Source of the DNA: Atlantibacter subterraneus
GTDB lineage: Bacteria; Pseudomonadota; Gammaproteobacteria; Enterobacterales; Enterobacteriaceae
Length of the DNA stretch: 64,000 bases
NCBI RefSeq assembly: GCF_007570865.1
Contig: NZ_VLPS01000001.1
Span: 124,001 to 188,000, forward strand
Reading direction: 5' to 3'
The notes beneath the pieces were generated by a model. The model ran no database searches and was not told where the DNA came from. It saw only the letters and a list, made by a program, of their open reading frames with translations. Positions within the stretch are counted from its first letter, which is position 1. Every line of letters starts with the position of its first letter. Both the position numbers and the translations under genes were made by a program. Shown piece after piece: positions 1-7,763 of the stretch.

Positions 1-362
1 TCTGTAGCTACGATGCAGAAACCCTGAGCAAAGACCCGGCTGATGGCCGTAAAGTGAAAGGCGTGATCCACTGGGTAAGCGCCAGCCATGCGCTACCGAT
101 TGAAATTCGATTGTACGATCGTCTGTTTAGCGTGCCGAATCCGGGTGCCGCAGAAGATTTCCTGTCGACCATCAATCCGGAATCGCTGGTCATCAAACAG
201 GGCTTTGGCGAACCAGGCCTGCAGGATGCGGAAATGGGTAAGGCGCTGCAGTTCGAGCGCGAAGGATATTTCTGCCTCGACAGTAAATATTCCACTCCTG
301 AGCATTTGGTGTTCAACCGTACCGTAGGGTTACGCGATACCTGGGCGAAAATCGGGGAATAA
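1..362 (+). CDS. glnS: glutaminyl-tRNA synthetase, 3' end only
   Basis: This is the C-terminal part of the class I glutaminyl-tRNA synthetase, which charges tRNA-Gln in the cytoplasm. The reading frame is open from base 3 and ends at a TAA at 360-362. The residues match the anticodon-binding beta-barrel end of GlnS, including [17 protein letters not shown] near the left edge and [11 protein letters not shown] at the C-terminus. The start and catalytic domain lie upstream of the window. A strong intrinsic terminator follows 15 bases after the stop. Identification is certain; only completeness is limited by the window edge. Confidence 0.97.
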   Translation, partial: CSYDAETLSKDPADGRKVKGVIHWVSASHALPIEIRLYDRLFSVPNPGAAEDFLSTINPESLVIKQGFGEPGLQDAEMGKALQFEREGYFCLDSKYSTPEHLVFNRTVGLRDTWAKIGE

Positions 363-376
363 CCTCTTACAGGTAA

Positions 377-403
377 AACGCCGCGTAATGCGGCGTTTTT
401 TTT
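377..403 (+). terminator. intrinsic terminator of glnS
   Basis: An 8-bp perfect stem (aacgccgc / gcggcgtt) with a 5-nt loop runs into an uninterrupted run of eight T. It directly follows glnS. Confidence 0.9.
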
Positions 404-467
404 GGGATGTTATCTGTTAACGGCTTATTAATAGTAAAAACGTCGGTTTTTTTGGCTATTATTGATA

Positions 468-1082
468 TCAACTTAATTTTTCTGGCAACTGACTTATAGT
501 CAGTAACTTGCCTCTTTTAACGTCAATATAATTTTTAGCTCGCAGCGCGGATAAAACTTTCATAACAATACTGCGGGATAAGTTGGTTCGCTTGACGATA
601 AAATCCGCCACATTGATTTTTGCGCGCATAAATTCATCTAACTGATTGAGATGGAGAATATTTCCCTTAATCATTTGGTAGCTATTTCTTCCCATCATCA
701 TCTCATCACGATAAAGCAAACTTTCAATATGCCAGGATAAGATGGCGGGTATCAAATGCAGCGAATGATTATCCTCAAGGCGTTGCATAAAAGCCTCCAG
801 AGGCACCAGCTGGAAATGGCACTGCGTATCGGCATAAATACGGATATAGGATAATGTATGCGAATTACCGGTTAAGCCATACAGCGCGGGTGCCGTTTGC
901 TTCTCGAATAATAGCCTGTCACTGCTACGAATGATTGAAAACTGGCCGCCATGAATCAGCGTAACGGTATGCGCTTTTACCGGTATTAACGTAAATCTCT
1001 CAACGCGTGTGAGTTTGTGGTAGTCCGTGAATAAATCCGTCAAGCGATATAATTCAGAGAGAGGTTTTTGCGGTAATGTCAT
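468..1082 (-). CDS. IprA/YaiV-like winged-helix transcriptional regulator
   Basis: This is a 204-residue protein of the Crp-like winged-helix type related to E. coli IprA (YaiV), a regulator linked to peroxide resistance. The N-terminal part (about 1-110) looks like a degenerate sensory domain resembling a cyclic-nucleotide-binding fold. The motif GRNSYQMIKGNIL near 132-144 and the end, with the helix-turn-helix SRSIVMKVLSALR followed by NYID and GKLL, align well with IprA. It is transcribed toward glnS and stands alone, with an AT-rich 300-base region upstream. In E. coli the chitoporin genes chiPQ occupy this junction. The gene is more AT-rich than its neighbours, suggesting acquisition. 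The target genes are unknown. Confidence 0.75.
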   Translation of the reverse strand: MTLPQKPLSELYRLTDLFTDYHKLTRVERFTLIPVKAHTVTLIHGGQFSIIRSSDRLLFEKQTAPALYGLTGNSHTLSYIRIYADTQCHFQLVPLEAFMQRLEDNHSLHLIPAILSWHIESLLYRDEMMMGRNSYQMIKGNILHLNQLDEFMRAKINVADFIVKRTNLSRSIVMKVLSALRAKNYIDVKRGKLLTISQLPEKLS

Positions 1083-1387
1083 TGCGATTAACCAGATTTT
1101 TATTATCGAATGCGATGTTACCTGGTATTTTAAAGGATGGTATTTTTAAACCGCAATCCAACAACCGGGCGAACTGAACCCTCAGGCTACATAATATATC
1201 ATAACTCGCTGAATTCTATACTTATTGATAAATTCTTAAAGTGTAATTAACATTATTTAATTTATTACAGGATTTACTTAGATGTTCTTTTATTAATTAT
1301 TTTTAAATGCATTATTTTATTGAACCATCATCAATAAAAAAGCCGACATTAGTCGGCTTTTACTGGAATTACTGGTTCTGAAAAAAA
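1083..1387. other. AT-rich intergenic region between the IprA-like gene and fur
   Basis: About 300 bases with strikingly low GC, especially 1200-1330, hold no convincing open frame. The only assignable element is the fur terminator at the fur-proximal end. The rest presumably carries the promoter of the IprA-like gene. Confidence 0.6.
1335..1361 (-). terminator. intrinsic terminator of fur
   Basis: The inverted repeat aaaagccgac / gtcggctttt (10-bp arms, 5-nt gap) is followed on the minus strand by a T-rich tract. It lies 27 bases downstream of the fur stop codon. Confidence 0.85.
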
Positions 1388-1840
1388 TTATTTTTCTGCG
1401 ATTTCATGCGCGTTTTCATCTTCACGGCAATCACCTTCCGCGCAGTGCCCATACAGGTAGAGGCTGTGATTTGTTAAGCGAATACCATGGCGGGAGGCAA
1501 TTTCACGCTGGCGCGCTTCAATAGAATCATCGCTAAACTCAATCACTTTGCCACAGTCCAGGCAAATGAGGTGATCGTGATGATGCTGTTGAGTCAGTTC
1601 GAAAACCGATTTGCCGCCTTCGAAATTATGACGCGTAACAATGCCAGCATCATCGAACTGGTTAAGCACGCGGTAAACGGTCGCTAAACCAATCTCTTCG
1701 CCCATGTCGATCAAGCGTTTATATAAATCTTCCGCACTGACATGGTGGTTGTCCGGCCCCTGCAACACTTCGAGGATTTTTAACCTCGGAAGCGTGACTT
1801 TCAGGCCAGCCTTCTTCAATGCGGTATTGTTGTCAGTCAT
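1388..1840 (-). CDS. fur: ferric uptake regulator
   Basis: Fur is the Fe(II)-dependent repressor of iron acquisition genes and acts as a dimer on 19-bp Fur boxes. The protein has 150 residues, close to the usual 148. The N-terminal winged helix contains GLATVYRVLNQF, the DNA-recognition helix. The metal-binding part is visible as the histidine cluster QHHHDHLICLDCGKV (about residues 84-98) and a second cysteine pair in HCAEGDC. It lies downstream of fldA in the same orientation, as in E. coli, with a small upstream frame (uof) overlapping its start. A Fur box elsewhere in this window precedes gpmA. Confidence 0.98.
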   Translation of the reverse strand: MTDNNTALKKAGLKVTLPRLKILEVLQGPDNHHVSAEDLYKRLIDMGEEIGLATVYRVLNQFDDAGIVTRHNFEGGKSVFELTQQHHHDHLICLDCGKVIEFSDDSIEARQREIASRHGIRLTNHSLYLYGHCAEGDCREDENAHEIAEK

Positions 1841-1899
1841 GCGGAATTTGTCCTGTTACGTAACGATTCGCTCCTCAGGGAGCAAGAGATCGAATGCAA
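1837..1899 (-). CDS. uof: candidate uof leader frame overlapping the fur start
   Basis: An open frame upstream of fur ends with a TGA that overlaps the fur ATG (ATGA), the arrangement described for uof (upstream of fur) in E. coli. There, translation of fur is coupled to uof and the sRNA RyhB represses fur through uof. A TTG codon at 1897-1899 would give 20 codons, with LHSISCS near its start and RNRTNSA at its end. The frame stays open for another 11 codons upstream, back to a TAG, but holds no ATG. The true start, possibly a non-AUG codon further up, cannot be decided. The overlapping stop and open frame are visible; the function is inferred. Confidence 0.5.
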   Translation of the reverse strand: MHSISCSLRSESLRNRTNSA

Positions 1900-2102
1900 G
1901 GCATTATGCGTTTCATTATAGAACTGCCATGCCTAAATGAAAACTGCAACAGCCTTGCTAAAAAATACCCAAAATCGTGGCGCCGCCTGCATTTGTTGCA
2001 AAATCACCCGATGCGTGAGGGATGTATTGTACAGGTCTGTACGCAAAAGTTAAAAATTTGTAGCAATTATTTTTATCGCTTTTGCCTATCAATGGCAGAA
2101 TT

Positions 2103-2127
2103 AAGGCGCTAAGTGGTTTAGCGCCTT
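2103..2127 (-). terminator. hairpin downstream of fldA, possible weak terminator
   Basis: A 10-bp perfect inverted repeat (aaggcgctaa / ttagcgcctt) lies just after fldA. The following tract on the minus strand is only moderately T-rich, so read-through into fur is likely. Confidence 0.6.
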
Positions 2128-2133
2128 GAGTTA

Positions 2134-2664
2134 TCAGGCGTTGATGATGTCCTGCAGATGCAGTTCTTCAGAAACCTGTTTCACCCATTTTTCAACGCGT
2201 TCTGCGGTGAGTTCCGGCTGGCGATCTTCATCAATGGCCAGACCCAGGAAGTGATCGTCATCCGCCAGGCCTTTAGAGGCTTCAAAGTGATAACCTTCGG
2301 TCGGCCAGTGGCCAACAATGGTTGCGCCGCGTGGTTCGATAATATCGCGCATGGTGCCCAATGCGTCGCAGAAATACTCGGCGTAGTCTTCCTGATCGCC
2401 GCAGCCAAACAGGGCAACCAGTTTGTTGTTAAAATCGATCTCTTCGAGGGTAGGGAAGAAGTCATCCCAGTCGCACTGCGCTTCGCCGTAGTACCAGGTT
2501 GGGATACCCAGCAGCAGAATATCAAAACTTTCGAGGTCTTCTTTGCTGCTTTTAGCAATATCACGCACTTCAGCCACATCTTTACCAAGCTGTTTTTGAA
2601 TCATTTTTGCGATATTTTCAGTATTGCCGGTATCGCTGCCGAAGAAAATGCCTACGATTGCCAT
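2134..2664 (-). CDS. fldA: flavodoxin 1
   Basis: FldA is a cytoplasmic FMN electron carrier that feeds enzymes such as biotin synthase, IspG/IspH and anaerobic radical-SAM activating enzymes. It has 176 residues, the length typical for long-chain flavodoxins. The phosphate-binding loop GSDTGNTE is at residues 9-16. The flavin-contacting loops around IPTWYYGE and the acidic [12 protein letters not shown] segment are intact. It precedes fur on the same strand, as in E. coli, where both belong to the SoxRS-linked oxidative response. Confidence 0.97.
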   Translation of the reverse strand: MAIVGIFFGSDTGNTENIAKMIQKQLGKDVAEVRDIAKSSKEDLESFDILLLGIPTWYYGEAQCDWDDFFPTLEEIDFNNKLVALFGCGDQEDYAEYFCDALGTMRDIIEPRGATIVGHWPTEGYHFEASKGLADDDHFLGLAIDEDRQPELTAERVEKWVKQVSEELHLQDIINA

Positions 2665-2813
2665 GAGTAAAATAACCTCTTGAAACTTAATGAGATGGTT
2701 GAGGCAAAAAGCCTACAGATAGGGCAATCATAGCAGAACAGACAAGCAGGCGGAAATGTCTATCACGGCCATGTGCACAGTCTGCTACATTGTGCCGTGT
2801 TTTTAGATAACTC

Positions 2814-3095
2814 TCAGTCCTTCAGTGCCGCGAGCTGTGACAACAGAATATCTTCGATTAATTCGCTGCGGCTGATATTGCGGGCTTCCGCCAGCATGTT
2901 GAGCGCTTCAACGGCGTCGGCGTTCAGTTTGAGCTCAACGCGCTTGAGCCCACGCACTTTGTCACGCTTCAACTGGTTGCGCTTATTGATGCGCAGCTGT
3001 TCGTCGCGTGACAGCGGGTTAGTCTTGGGTCTGCCCGGGCGGCGTTCGTCCGAGAACAGATCTAATGTCGTACGGTCCGTTTGTTCTTTGGCCAT
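2814..3095 (-). CDS. ybfE: YbfE, LexA-regulated small protein
   Basis: YbfE is a 93-residue, very basic protein described in E. coli as part of the LexA regulon; its molecular role is not established. The start chosen is the ATG encoding MAKEQTDR, which matches the E. coli N-terminus; an upstream ATG would add 24 unrelated residues. The central region RRPGRPKTNPLSRDEQL resembles an AT-hook-like basic stretch, and the C-terminal half, with ELKLNADAVEALN and SRSELIEDIL, looks like a ribbon-helix-helix fold. It lies downstream of ybfF on the same strand. I see no good LexA box immediately upstream. Confidence 0.9.
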   Translation of the reverse strand: MAKEQTDRTTLDLFSDERRPGRPKTNPLSRDEQLRINKRNQLKRDKVRGLKRVELKLNADAVEALNMLAEARNISRSELIEDILLSQLAALKD

Positions 3096-3237
3096 GATGC
3101 GCGTTTTGACAGGGAAAACAGGGTGCAGGAGCGGGGCTCGGATGCAGTTAAGCGCGCCATCATACATGAGGGAATCCGGCGCGCCAACGCGTTAACGGCA
3201 CTCTAACTTATCAGCCGCTCTATTTTTAACCAGCTTG

Positions 3238-4005
3238 TCACTCAGCATCGAGGTAGCGGCGGATGGCCCGCACCACGGCCTGCGGTTTTTCGGCATGGAC
3301 CCAGTGACCCGCGCCAGCCACCACGTGCGCACGCGCCTGAGGAAACTGCGCCAGCAGCGCATCGCGATGGGTTTCATCTACATACGGCGAATTGCCGCCG
3401 CGAATAAACAGCGCGGGGCGATCCCAGGCGGGCACCGTTTCCCAGCCGACAATATGTGAATATTGATCCCACAGGACCGGCACATTGAAACGCCACTCGC
3501 CGGAGGCAAATGACTTTAGCAGAAACTGAATCACGCCGTCTTCCGGGATATGCTCGCGCATCAGCGCCGCTGCGTCCTGGCGAGACGTTACCCCGGATTC
3601 GCTAACCGCATTGATTGCAGCGAAAATCTCATCGTGCCGCCGCACCTGGTAATCAACCGGCGCGATATCAATCGCCACCAGTTTATCGATGCGCTGTGGC
3701 GCGATTTTGGTCGCCGCCATCACCGCTTTACCACCCATGGAGTGGCCGATAAATATGGCTTTGTCGATACTCAGTTGGTCAAGCGTATCAATCAGATCCT
3801 GGGCCATGGCCGGATACGTCATGACATCGCTGCGCGGCGACAACCCGTGGTTGCGCATATCCACCTGGATAACGTCGAAATCGGTAATCAGTTCGCGCGC
3901 CAGCACGCCCAGGTTATCCAGGCTTCCGAACAGCCCGTGGACCAGCAAGATCGGTGAGGCGTTATGCGATTGTTGTGCAGATTGCGCTCGGGTATGTAAT
4001 TTCAT
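3238..4005 (-). CDS. ybfF: YbfF, acyl-CoA-type esterase of the alpha/beta hydrolase family
   Basis: This 255-residue cytoplasmic esterase hydrolyses short acyl and acyl-CoA esters in vitro in E. coli; its physiological substrate is uncertain. The oxyanion-hole segment VHGLFGS is near residue 22, the nucleophile elbow GHSMGG has Ser89, and the catalytic His is in GAGHWVHAE near the C-terminus. The length equals the family norm. It is divergent from seqA, sharing the 4006-4187 region, and is followed on the same strand by ybfE. Confidence 0.95.
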   Translation of the reverse strand: MKLHTRAQSAQQSHNASPILLVHGLFGSLDNLGVLARELITDFDVIQVDMRNHGLSPRSDVMTYPAMAQDLIDTLDQLSIDKAIFIGHSMGGKAVMAATKIAPQRIDKLVAIDIAPVDYQVRRHDEIFAAINAVSESGVTSRQDAAALMREHIPEDGVIQFLLKSFASGEWRFNVPVLWDQYSHIVGWETVPAWDRPALFIRGGNSPYVDETHRDALLAQFPQARAHVVAGAGHWVHAEKPQAVVRAIRRYLDAE

Positions 4006-4187
4006 GGCAAAGTTCTTTTTTTGCAGGTGTCAGGTTAGGGTATTATGTTGAACATTCTGCCGCCCGGTCGCAAGATCCCAGTTAAATCTGACTTTTGCTG
4101 CCACCCTGGCTTGACGCTATCCGCTGTTGGGGTTTGATCCTATACTCCCAACGATTTGTATTCAGAAAGATATCGCACTGGATTAAA

Positions 4188-4730
4188 ATGAAAACGATTG
4201 AAGTTGATGACGACCTTTATCGCTATATCGCGAGCCACACCCAGCACATTGGTGAAAGCGCGTCCGACATTTTGCGTCGCATGCTGAAATTCAACCCCGC
4301 GCAACCGCAGGCCGAGAAACCGGCAAAAGAGAGCAGCGCGGCCGTCGCCGTGATGGAACAGAAACCCGCCAACAACCCCAAAGATCGTGTGCGCGCCGTT
4401 CGCGAGCTGCTGCTTTCTGACGAGTACGCTGAGCAAAAGCGCGCCGTTAACCGTTTCATGCTGGTGCTGTCTACACTCTATACACTGGATCCAAAAGCGT
4501 TCGCCGATGCCACCGAGTCGCTGCATGGCCGCACCCGCGTCTATTTTGCGGGTGACCAGCAAACGCTTTTGCAGAGCGGTAATCAAACCAAACCCAAACA
4601 CGTGCCAGGTACGCCATACTGGGTGATTACTAATACCAATACCGGTCGTAAATGCAGCATGATTGAGCACATCATGCAGTCAATGCAGTTCCCGGCGGAA
4701 TTGATTGAAAAGGTTTGCGGCACCATTTAA
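4188..4730 (+). CDS. seqA: SeqA, negative modulator of replication initiation
   Basis: SeqA binds hemimethylated GATC sites, sequesters oriC after initiation and organises newly replicated DNA. The start is the ATG of MKTIEVDDDLYRYI, the conserved ribbon-helix-helix-like oligomerisation domain. After a variable linker rich in Ala, Lys and Pro (about 36-60) comes the DNA-binding domain with NRFMLVLSTLY, GRTRVYFA and PYWVITNTNTGRK. The 180-residue length is standard. pgm starts 24 bases after its stop, the conserved seqA-pgm arrangement. Confidence 0.97.
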   Translation: MKTIEVDDDLYRYIASHTQHIGESASDILRRMLKFNPAQPQAEKPAKESSAAVAVMEQKPANNPKDRVRAVRELLLSDEYAEQKRAVNRFMLVLSTLYTLDPKAFADATESLHGRTRVYFAGDQQTLLQSGNQTKPKHVPGTPYWVITNTNTGRKCSMIEHIMQSMQFPAELIEKVCGTI

Positions 4731-4754
4731 CTAATGCGTCAAAAGGACCAGGCC

Positions 4755-6395
4755 ATGGCAATTCATAACCGTGCAGGGCAGCCTGCACAACAGCGTGATT
4801 TGATTAATGTTGCCCAACTTACTGCACAGTATTACGTGCTGAAACCGCAGTCGGGGAACAGCGAGCATGCGGTGAAATTCGGGACCTCCGGCCACCGCGG
4901 CAGCGCAGCGCGCCACAGCTTTAACGAGCCGCATATTCTGGCGATCGCTCAGGCTATTGCCGAAGAACGCGCTAAAAACGGCGTGACCGGCCCTTGCTAT
5001 GTAGGTAAAGACACGCACGCGCTATCCGAACCGGCGTTTATTTCGGTGCTGGAAGTGCTGGCCGCCAACGGCGTGGATGTGATTGTTCAGGAAGATAACG
5101 GCTACACGCCGACTCCGGCGGTGTCTAACGCTATTCTGGTGCACAACCGCCAGGGCGGAAAACAGGCCGATGGGATTGTGATCACGCCGTCCCATAACCC
5201 GCCGGAAGATGGCGGCATTAAATACAATCCGCCTAACGGTGGCCCGGCAGACACCAACGTCACTAAAGTGGTGGAAGATCGTGCCAACGCCTTGCTGGCG
5301 GAAGGCCTGAAGTCGGTGAAACGCGTTTCGCTGGATGACGCCTGGGCGAGCGGTCGCATTACCGCACAAGACCTGGTGCAGCCTTTTGTCGAAGGGCTGG
5401 CGGATATCGTCGACATGGCGGCCATTCAAAAAGCGGGCCTGACGCTGGGCGTCGATCCGCTGGGTGGTTCCGGTATCGAATACTGGAAACGCATCGCCGA
5501 ACACTACAATTTAAATCTGACTATCGTTAACGATCACGTTGATCAAACCTTCCGCTTTATGCATCTGGATAAAGACGGTGCGATCCGCATGGACTGCTCG
5601 TCAGAATGCGCGATGGCTGGCCTGCTGGCGCTGCGTGACAAATTCGATCTGGCGTTCGCCAACGATCCGGATTATGACCGTCACGGCATCGTCACGCCGG
5701 CAGGGCTGATGAACCCGAACCATTACCTTGCCGTGGCGATTAACTATCTGTTCCAGCATCGTCCGCAGTGGGGCAAAGACGTCGCGGTGGGTAAAACCCT
5801 GGTTTCTTCCGCGATGATTGACCGCGTGGTCAACGACCTGGGCCGCAAACTGGTAGAAGTGCCTGTGGGCTTTAAGTGGTTCGTTGATGGCCTGTTTGAC
5901 GGCAGCTTCGGCTTCGGCGGCGAAGAAAGCGCGGGCGCTTCGTTCCTGCGCTTTGACGGCACCCCGTGGTCCACCGATAAAGACGGCATCATCATGTGCC
6001 TGCTGGCGGCAGAAATCACGGCGGTCACCGGTAAAAACCCGCAGCAGCACTATGACGAGCTGGCTGCACGTTTTGGCGCACCGAGCTATAACCGTCTACA
6101 GGCGTCCGCGACTTCCGCGCAGAAAGCCGCGTTGTCTAAACTCTCTCCGGAGATGGTCAGCGCCAGCACCCTGGCAGGCGATCCGATCACCGCGCGCTTA
6201 ACCGCTGCGCCGGGCAATGGTGCATCGATTGGCGGCCTGAAGGTAATGACTGATAACGGCTGGTTCGCGGCGCGTCCGTCCGGCACCGAAGACGCCTACA
6301 AAATCTACTGCGAAAGCTTCCTGGGCGCGGAACATCGCGCGCAGATTGAGAAAGAAGCGGTGGAAATTGTTAGCGAAGTACTGAAAAACGCCTGA
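4755..6395 (+). CDS. pgm: phosphoglucomutase
   Basis: Pgm interconverts glucose 1-phosphate and glucose 6-phosphate, linking glycogen, galactose (Leloir) and UDP-glucose metabolism to glycolysis. The start is the ATG of MAIHNRAGQ, preceded by AAAAGGA; a slightly earlier in-frame codon would add seven residues not found in the family. The 546-residue protein contains the phosphoserine loop [11 protein letters not shown] (Ser near 146), the metal-binding NDPDYDRHG, the sugar-binding GGEESAGAS and the phosphate-binding [10 protein letters not shown]. The gal genes at the other end of the window feed the same metabolite. Confidence 0.97.
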   Translation: MAIHNRAGQPAQQRDLINVAQLTAQYYVLKPQSGNSEHAVKFGTSGHRGSAARHSFNEPHILAIAQAIAEERAKNGVTGPCYVGKDTHALSEPAFISVLEVLAANGVDVIVQEDNGYTPTPAVSNAILVHNRQGGKQADGIVITPSHNPPEDGGIKYNPPNGGPADTNVTKVVEDRANALLAEGLKSVKRVSLDDAWASGRITAQDLVQPFVEGLADIVDMAAIQKAGLTLGVDPLGGSGIEYWKRIAEHYNLNLTIVNDHVDQTFRFMHLDKDGAIRMDCSSECAMAGLLALRDKFDLAFANDPDYDRHGIVTPAGLMNPNHYLAVAINYLFQHRPQWGKDVAVGKTLVSSAMIDRVVNDLGRKLVEVPVGFKWFVDGLFDGSFGFGGEESAGASFLRFDGTPWSTDKDGIIMCLLAAEITAVTGKNPQQHYDELAARFGAPSYNRLQASATSAQKAALSKLSPEMVSASTLAGDPITARLTAAPGNGASIGGLKVMTDNGWFAARPSGTEDAYKIYCESFLGAEHRAQIEKEAVEIVSEVLKNA

Positions 6396-6405
6396 TAGCG
6401 TTTAA

Positions 6406-6434
6406 AGAAAAAGGGAGCCTCGGCTCCCTTTTTT
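6406..6434. terminator. bidirectional terminator between pgm and potE
   Basis: A 9-bp stem (aagggagcc / ggctccctt) is flanked by an A-rich tract on the left and a T run on the right. It can serve both convergent genes. Confidence 0.88.
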
Positions 6435-6449
6435 ACGGCTGAATTTCGA

Positions 6450-7763
6450 TTAGCCGTGTTTGTTAGTCAATTCAAAGCGCGGTGATACCAGCCCGTACAG
6501 CGTCCAGCCCATAAAGGTCACGATAGCGCCATACAGCATTGCTTCGGAACCGGAGGAGTAGAGCGCGTAGAAGCTGTAAATCGCTCCGACCAATGCCACG
6601 AGGTTTGCTGCTTTCGCCTTGCCCGGATCGACCTTCGCCACTTTCTGGATAATCACCAGCGCCGCCATCGACAGAATGTACGGAATGATGTTGGTGACAA
6701 CTGCCAGGTTGACCAGCACGTTGAACTGATTGTTCAGCGACGGGCTGATGGTCATCAGCGCCAGCACGCTCTGGAAAATCACAATCGTCAGCATGCCTTT
6801 AACCGGAGCTTCAGCTTTAGACACTTTCGAGAAGATTTTCGGGAAGTAACCTTCATCTGCCGAGGATTTAAACACCTGGGCAATCGTGAACTGCCAGCCG
6901 AGCAGCGAACCACAGCAGGACATCACCATCAGGCCCATGATCACTTTACCCACGGTAGGCGTGAACATTTGCGCGAAGGCCAGCCCGAACGGCGCGGTGG
7001 AGTTCGCCAGATCCATATTTGGCACAATCCCGGCGATCACGTTGGTCGAGACGATGTAGATCACCGCCGCGCCCAGCGTCCCGCCCAGTACCGCGATCGG
7101 CACGTTGCGTTCCGGGTTTTCAACTACTTCGGTGTTGGCGCAGGCGGATTCCAGCCCTAAAAATGCCCACAGCGTCATGGCGATAGACGAGCCCACGGCA
7201 TCAAAGAACGGCACATTGTGCGGGTTCCAGGATTCGGCATACATCGACGGGCTGAACCAGAACCAGCCGATCACCGACAGACCGACGACCGGAATGATCA
7301 CGCCCCATACGGTAATGCCGCTGATTTGCCCGGTGATGCGCGCACCGCCAAAGTTGGCCACGGTGCAAATCCACAGTACACAAATGGTGGCGATACCAAT
7401 CTGTACCGGGCTGAGCGTCGCGCCGAACAGTTCGCTGCCGTAACCGACTGCGGAAATCGCAATCGCCACGTTGGCGATCAGCAGCGATACCCCGTAGGTA
7501 TAGTTGGCCATAAAGTTGCCGGACTTACCGAACGCGTACTCGGCATAACCACCCATCCCACCGGATTTACGGCTGAACATCCCGCATTTGGCAAACGCCC
7601 AGGCCAGCGCCATCGACCCTAACGCCGTCACCAGCCAGGAGATAATCGAAATCGTCCCCACTTCGGCCAGCTTGGTGGGCAGCATGATGATGCCGGAGCC
7701 CATCATGTTCACCATGGTCAATATTGTGAGCGGCACCACGCCCATCTTATTGGATTTACTCAT
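6450..7763 (-). CDS. potE: putrescine:ornithine antiporter
   Basis: PotE is an inner-membrane APC-family transporter that imports ornithine and exports putrescine, completing the ornithine decarboxylase acid-resistance cycle with SpeF. The 437-residue protein has about 12 hydrophobic helices, beginning with NKMGVVPLTILTMVNMMGSG, which carries the substrate-binding glycine-rich unwound helix. The start is the ATG of MSKSNKMG; its ATG overlaps the speF TGA (ATGA), so translation is coupled. Its expression should follow speF through the SpeFL leader. Confidence 0.96.
   Translation of the reverse strand: MSKSNKMGVVPLTILTMVNMMGSGIIMLPTKLAEVGTISIISWLVTALGSMALAWAFAKCGMFSRKSGGMGGYAEYAFGKSGNFMANYTYGVSLLIANVAIAISAVGYGSELFGATLSPVQIGIATICVLWICTVANFGGARITGQISGITVWGVIIPVVGLSVIGWFWFSPSMYAESWNPHNVPFFDAVGSSIAMTLWAFLGLESACANTEVVENPERNVPIAVLGGTLGAAVIYIVSTNVIAGIVPNMDLANSTAPFGLAFAQMFTPTVGKVIMGLMVMSCCGSLLGWQFTIAQVFKSSADEGYFPKIFSKVSKAEAPVKGMLTIVIFQSVLALMTISPSLNNQFNVLVNLAVVTNIIPYILSMAALVIIQKVAKVDPGKAKAANLVALVGAIYSFYALYSSGSEAMLYGAIVTFMGWTLYGLVSPRFELTNKHG

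Noticed and set aside
1704-2112. Plus-strand frames over the fur N-terminus and leader
   Set aside because: Antisense shadows of fur and its upstream region without start signals.
3106-3121. LexA-like sequence upstream of ybfE
   Set aside because: Only one half (CTGT) matches the consensus CTGT-N8-ACAG; too weak to call although YbfE is LexA-regulated in E. coli.
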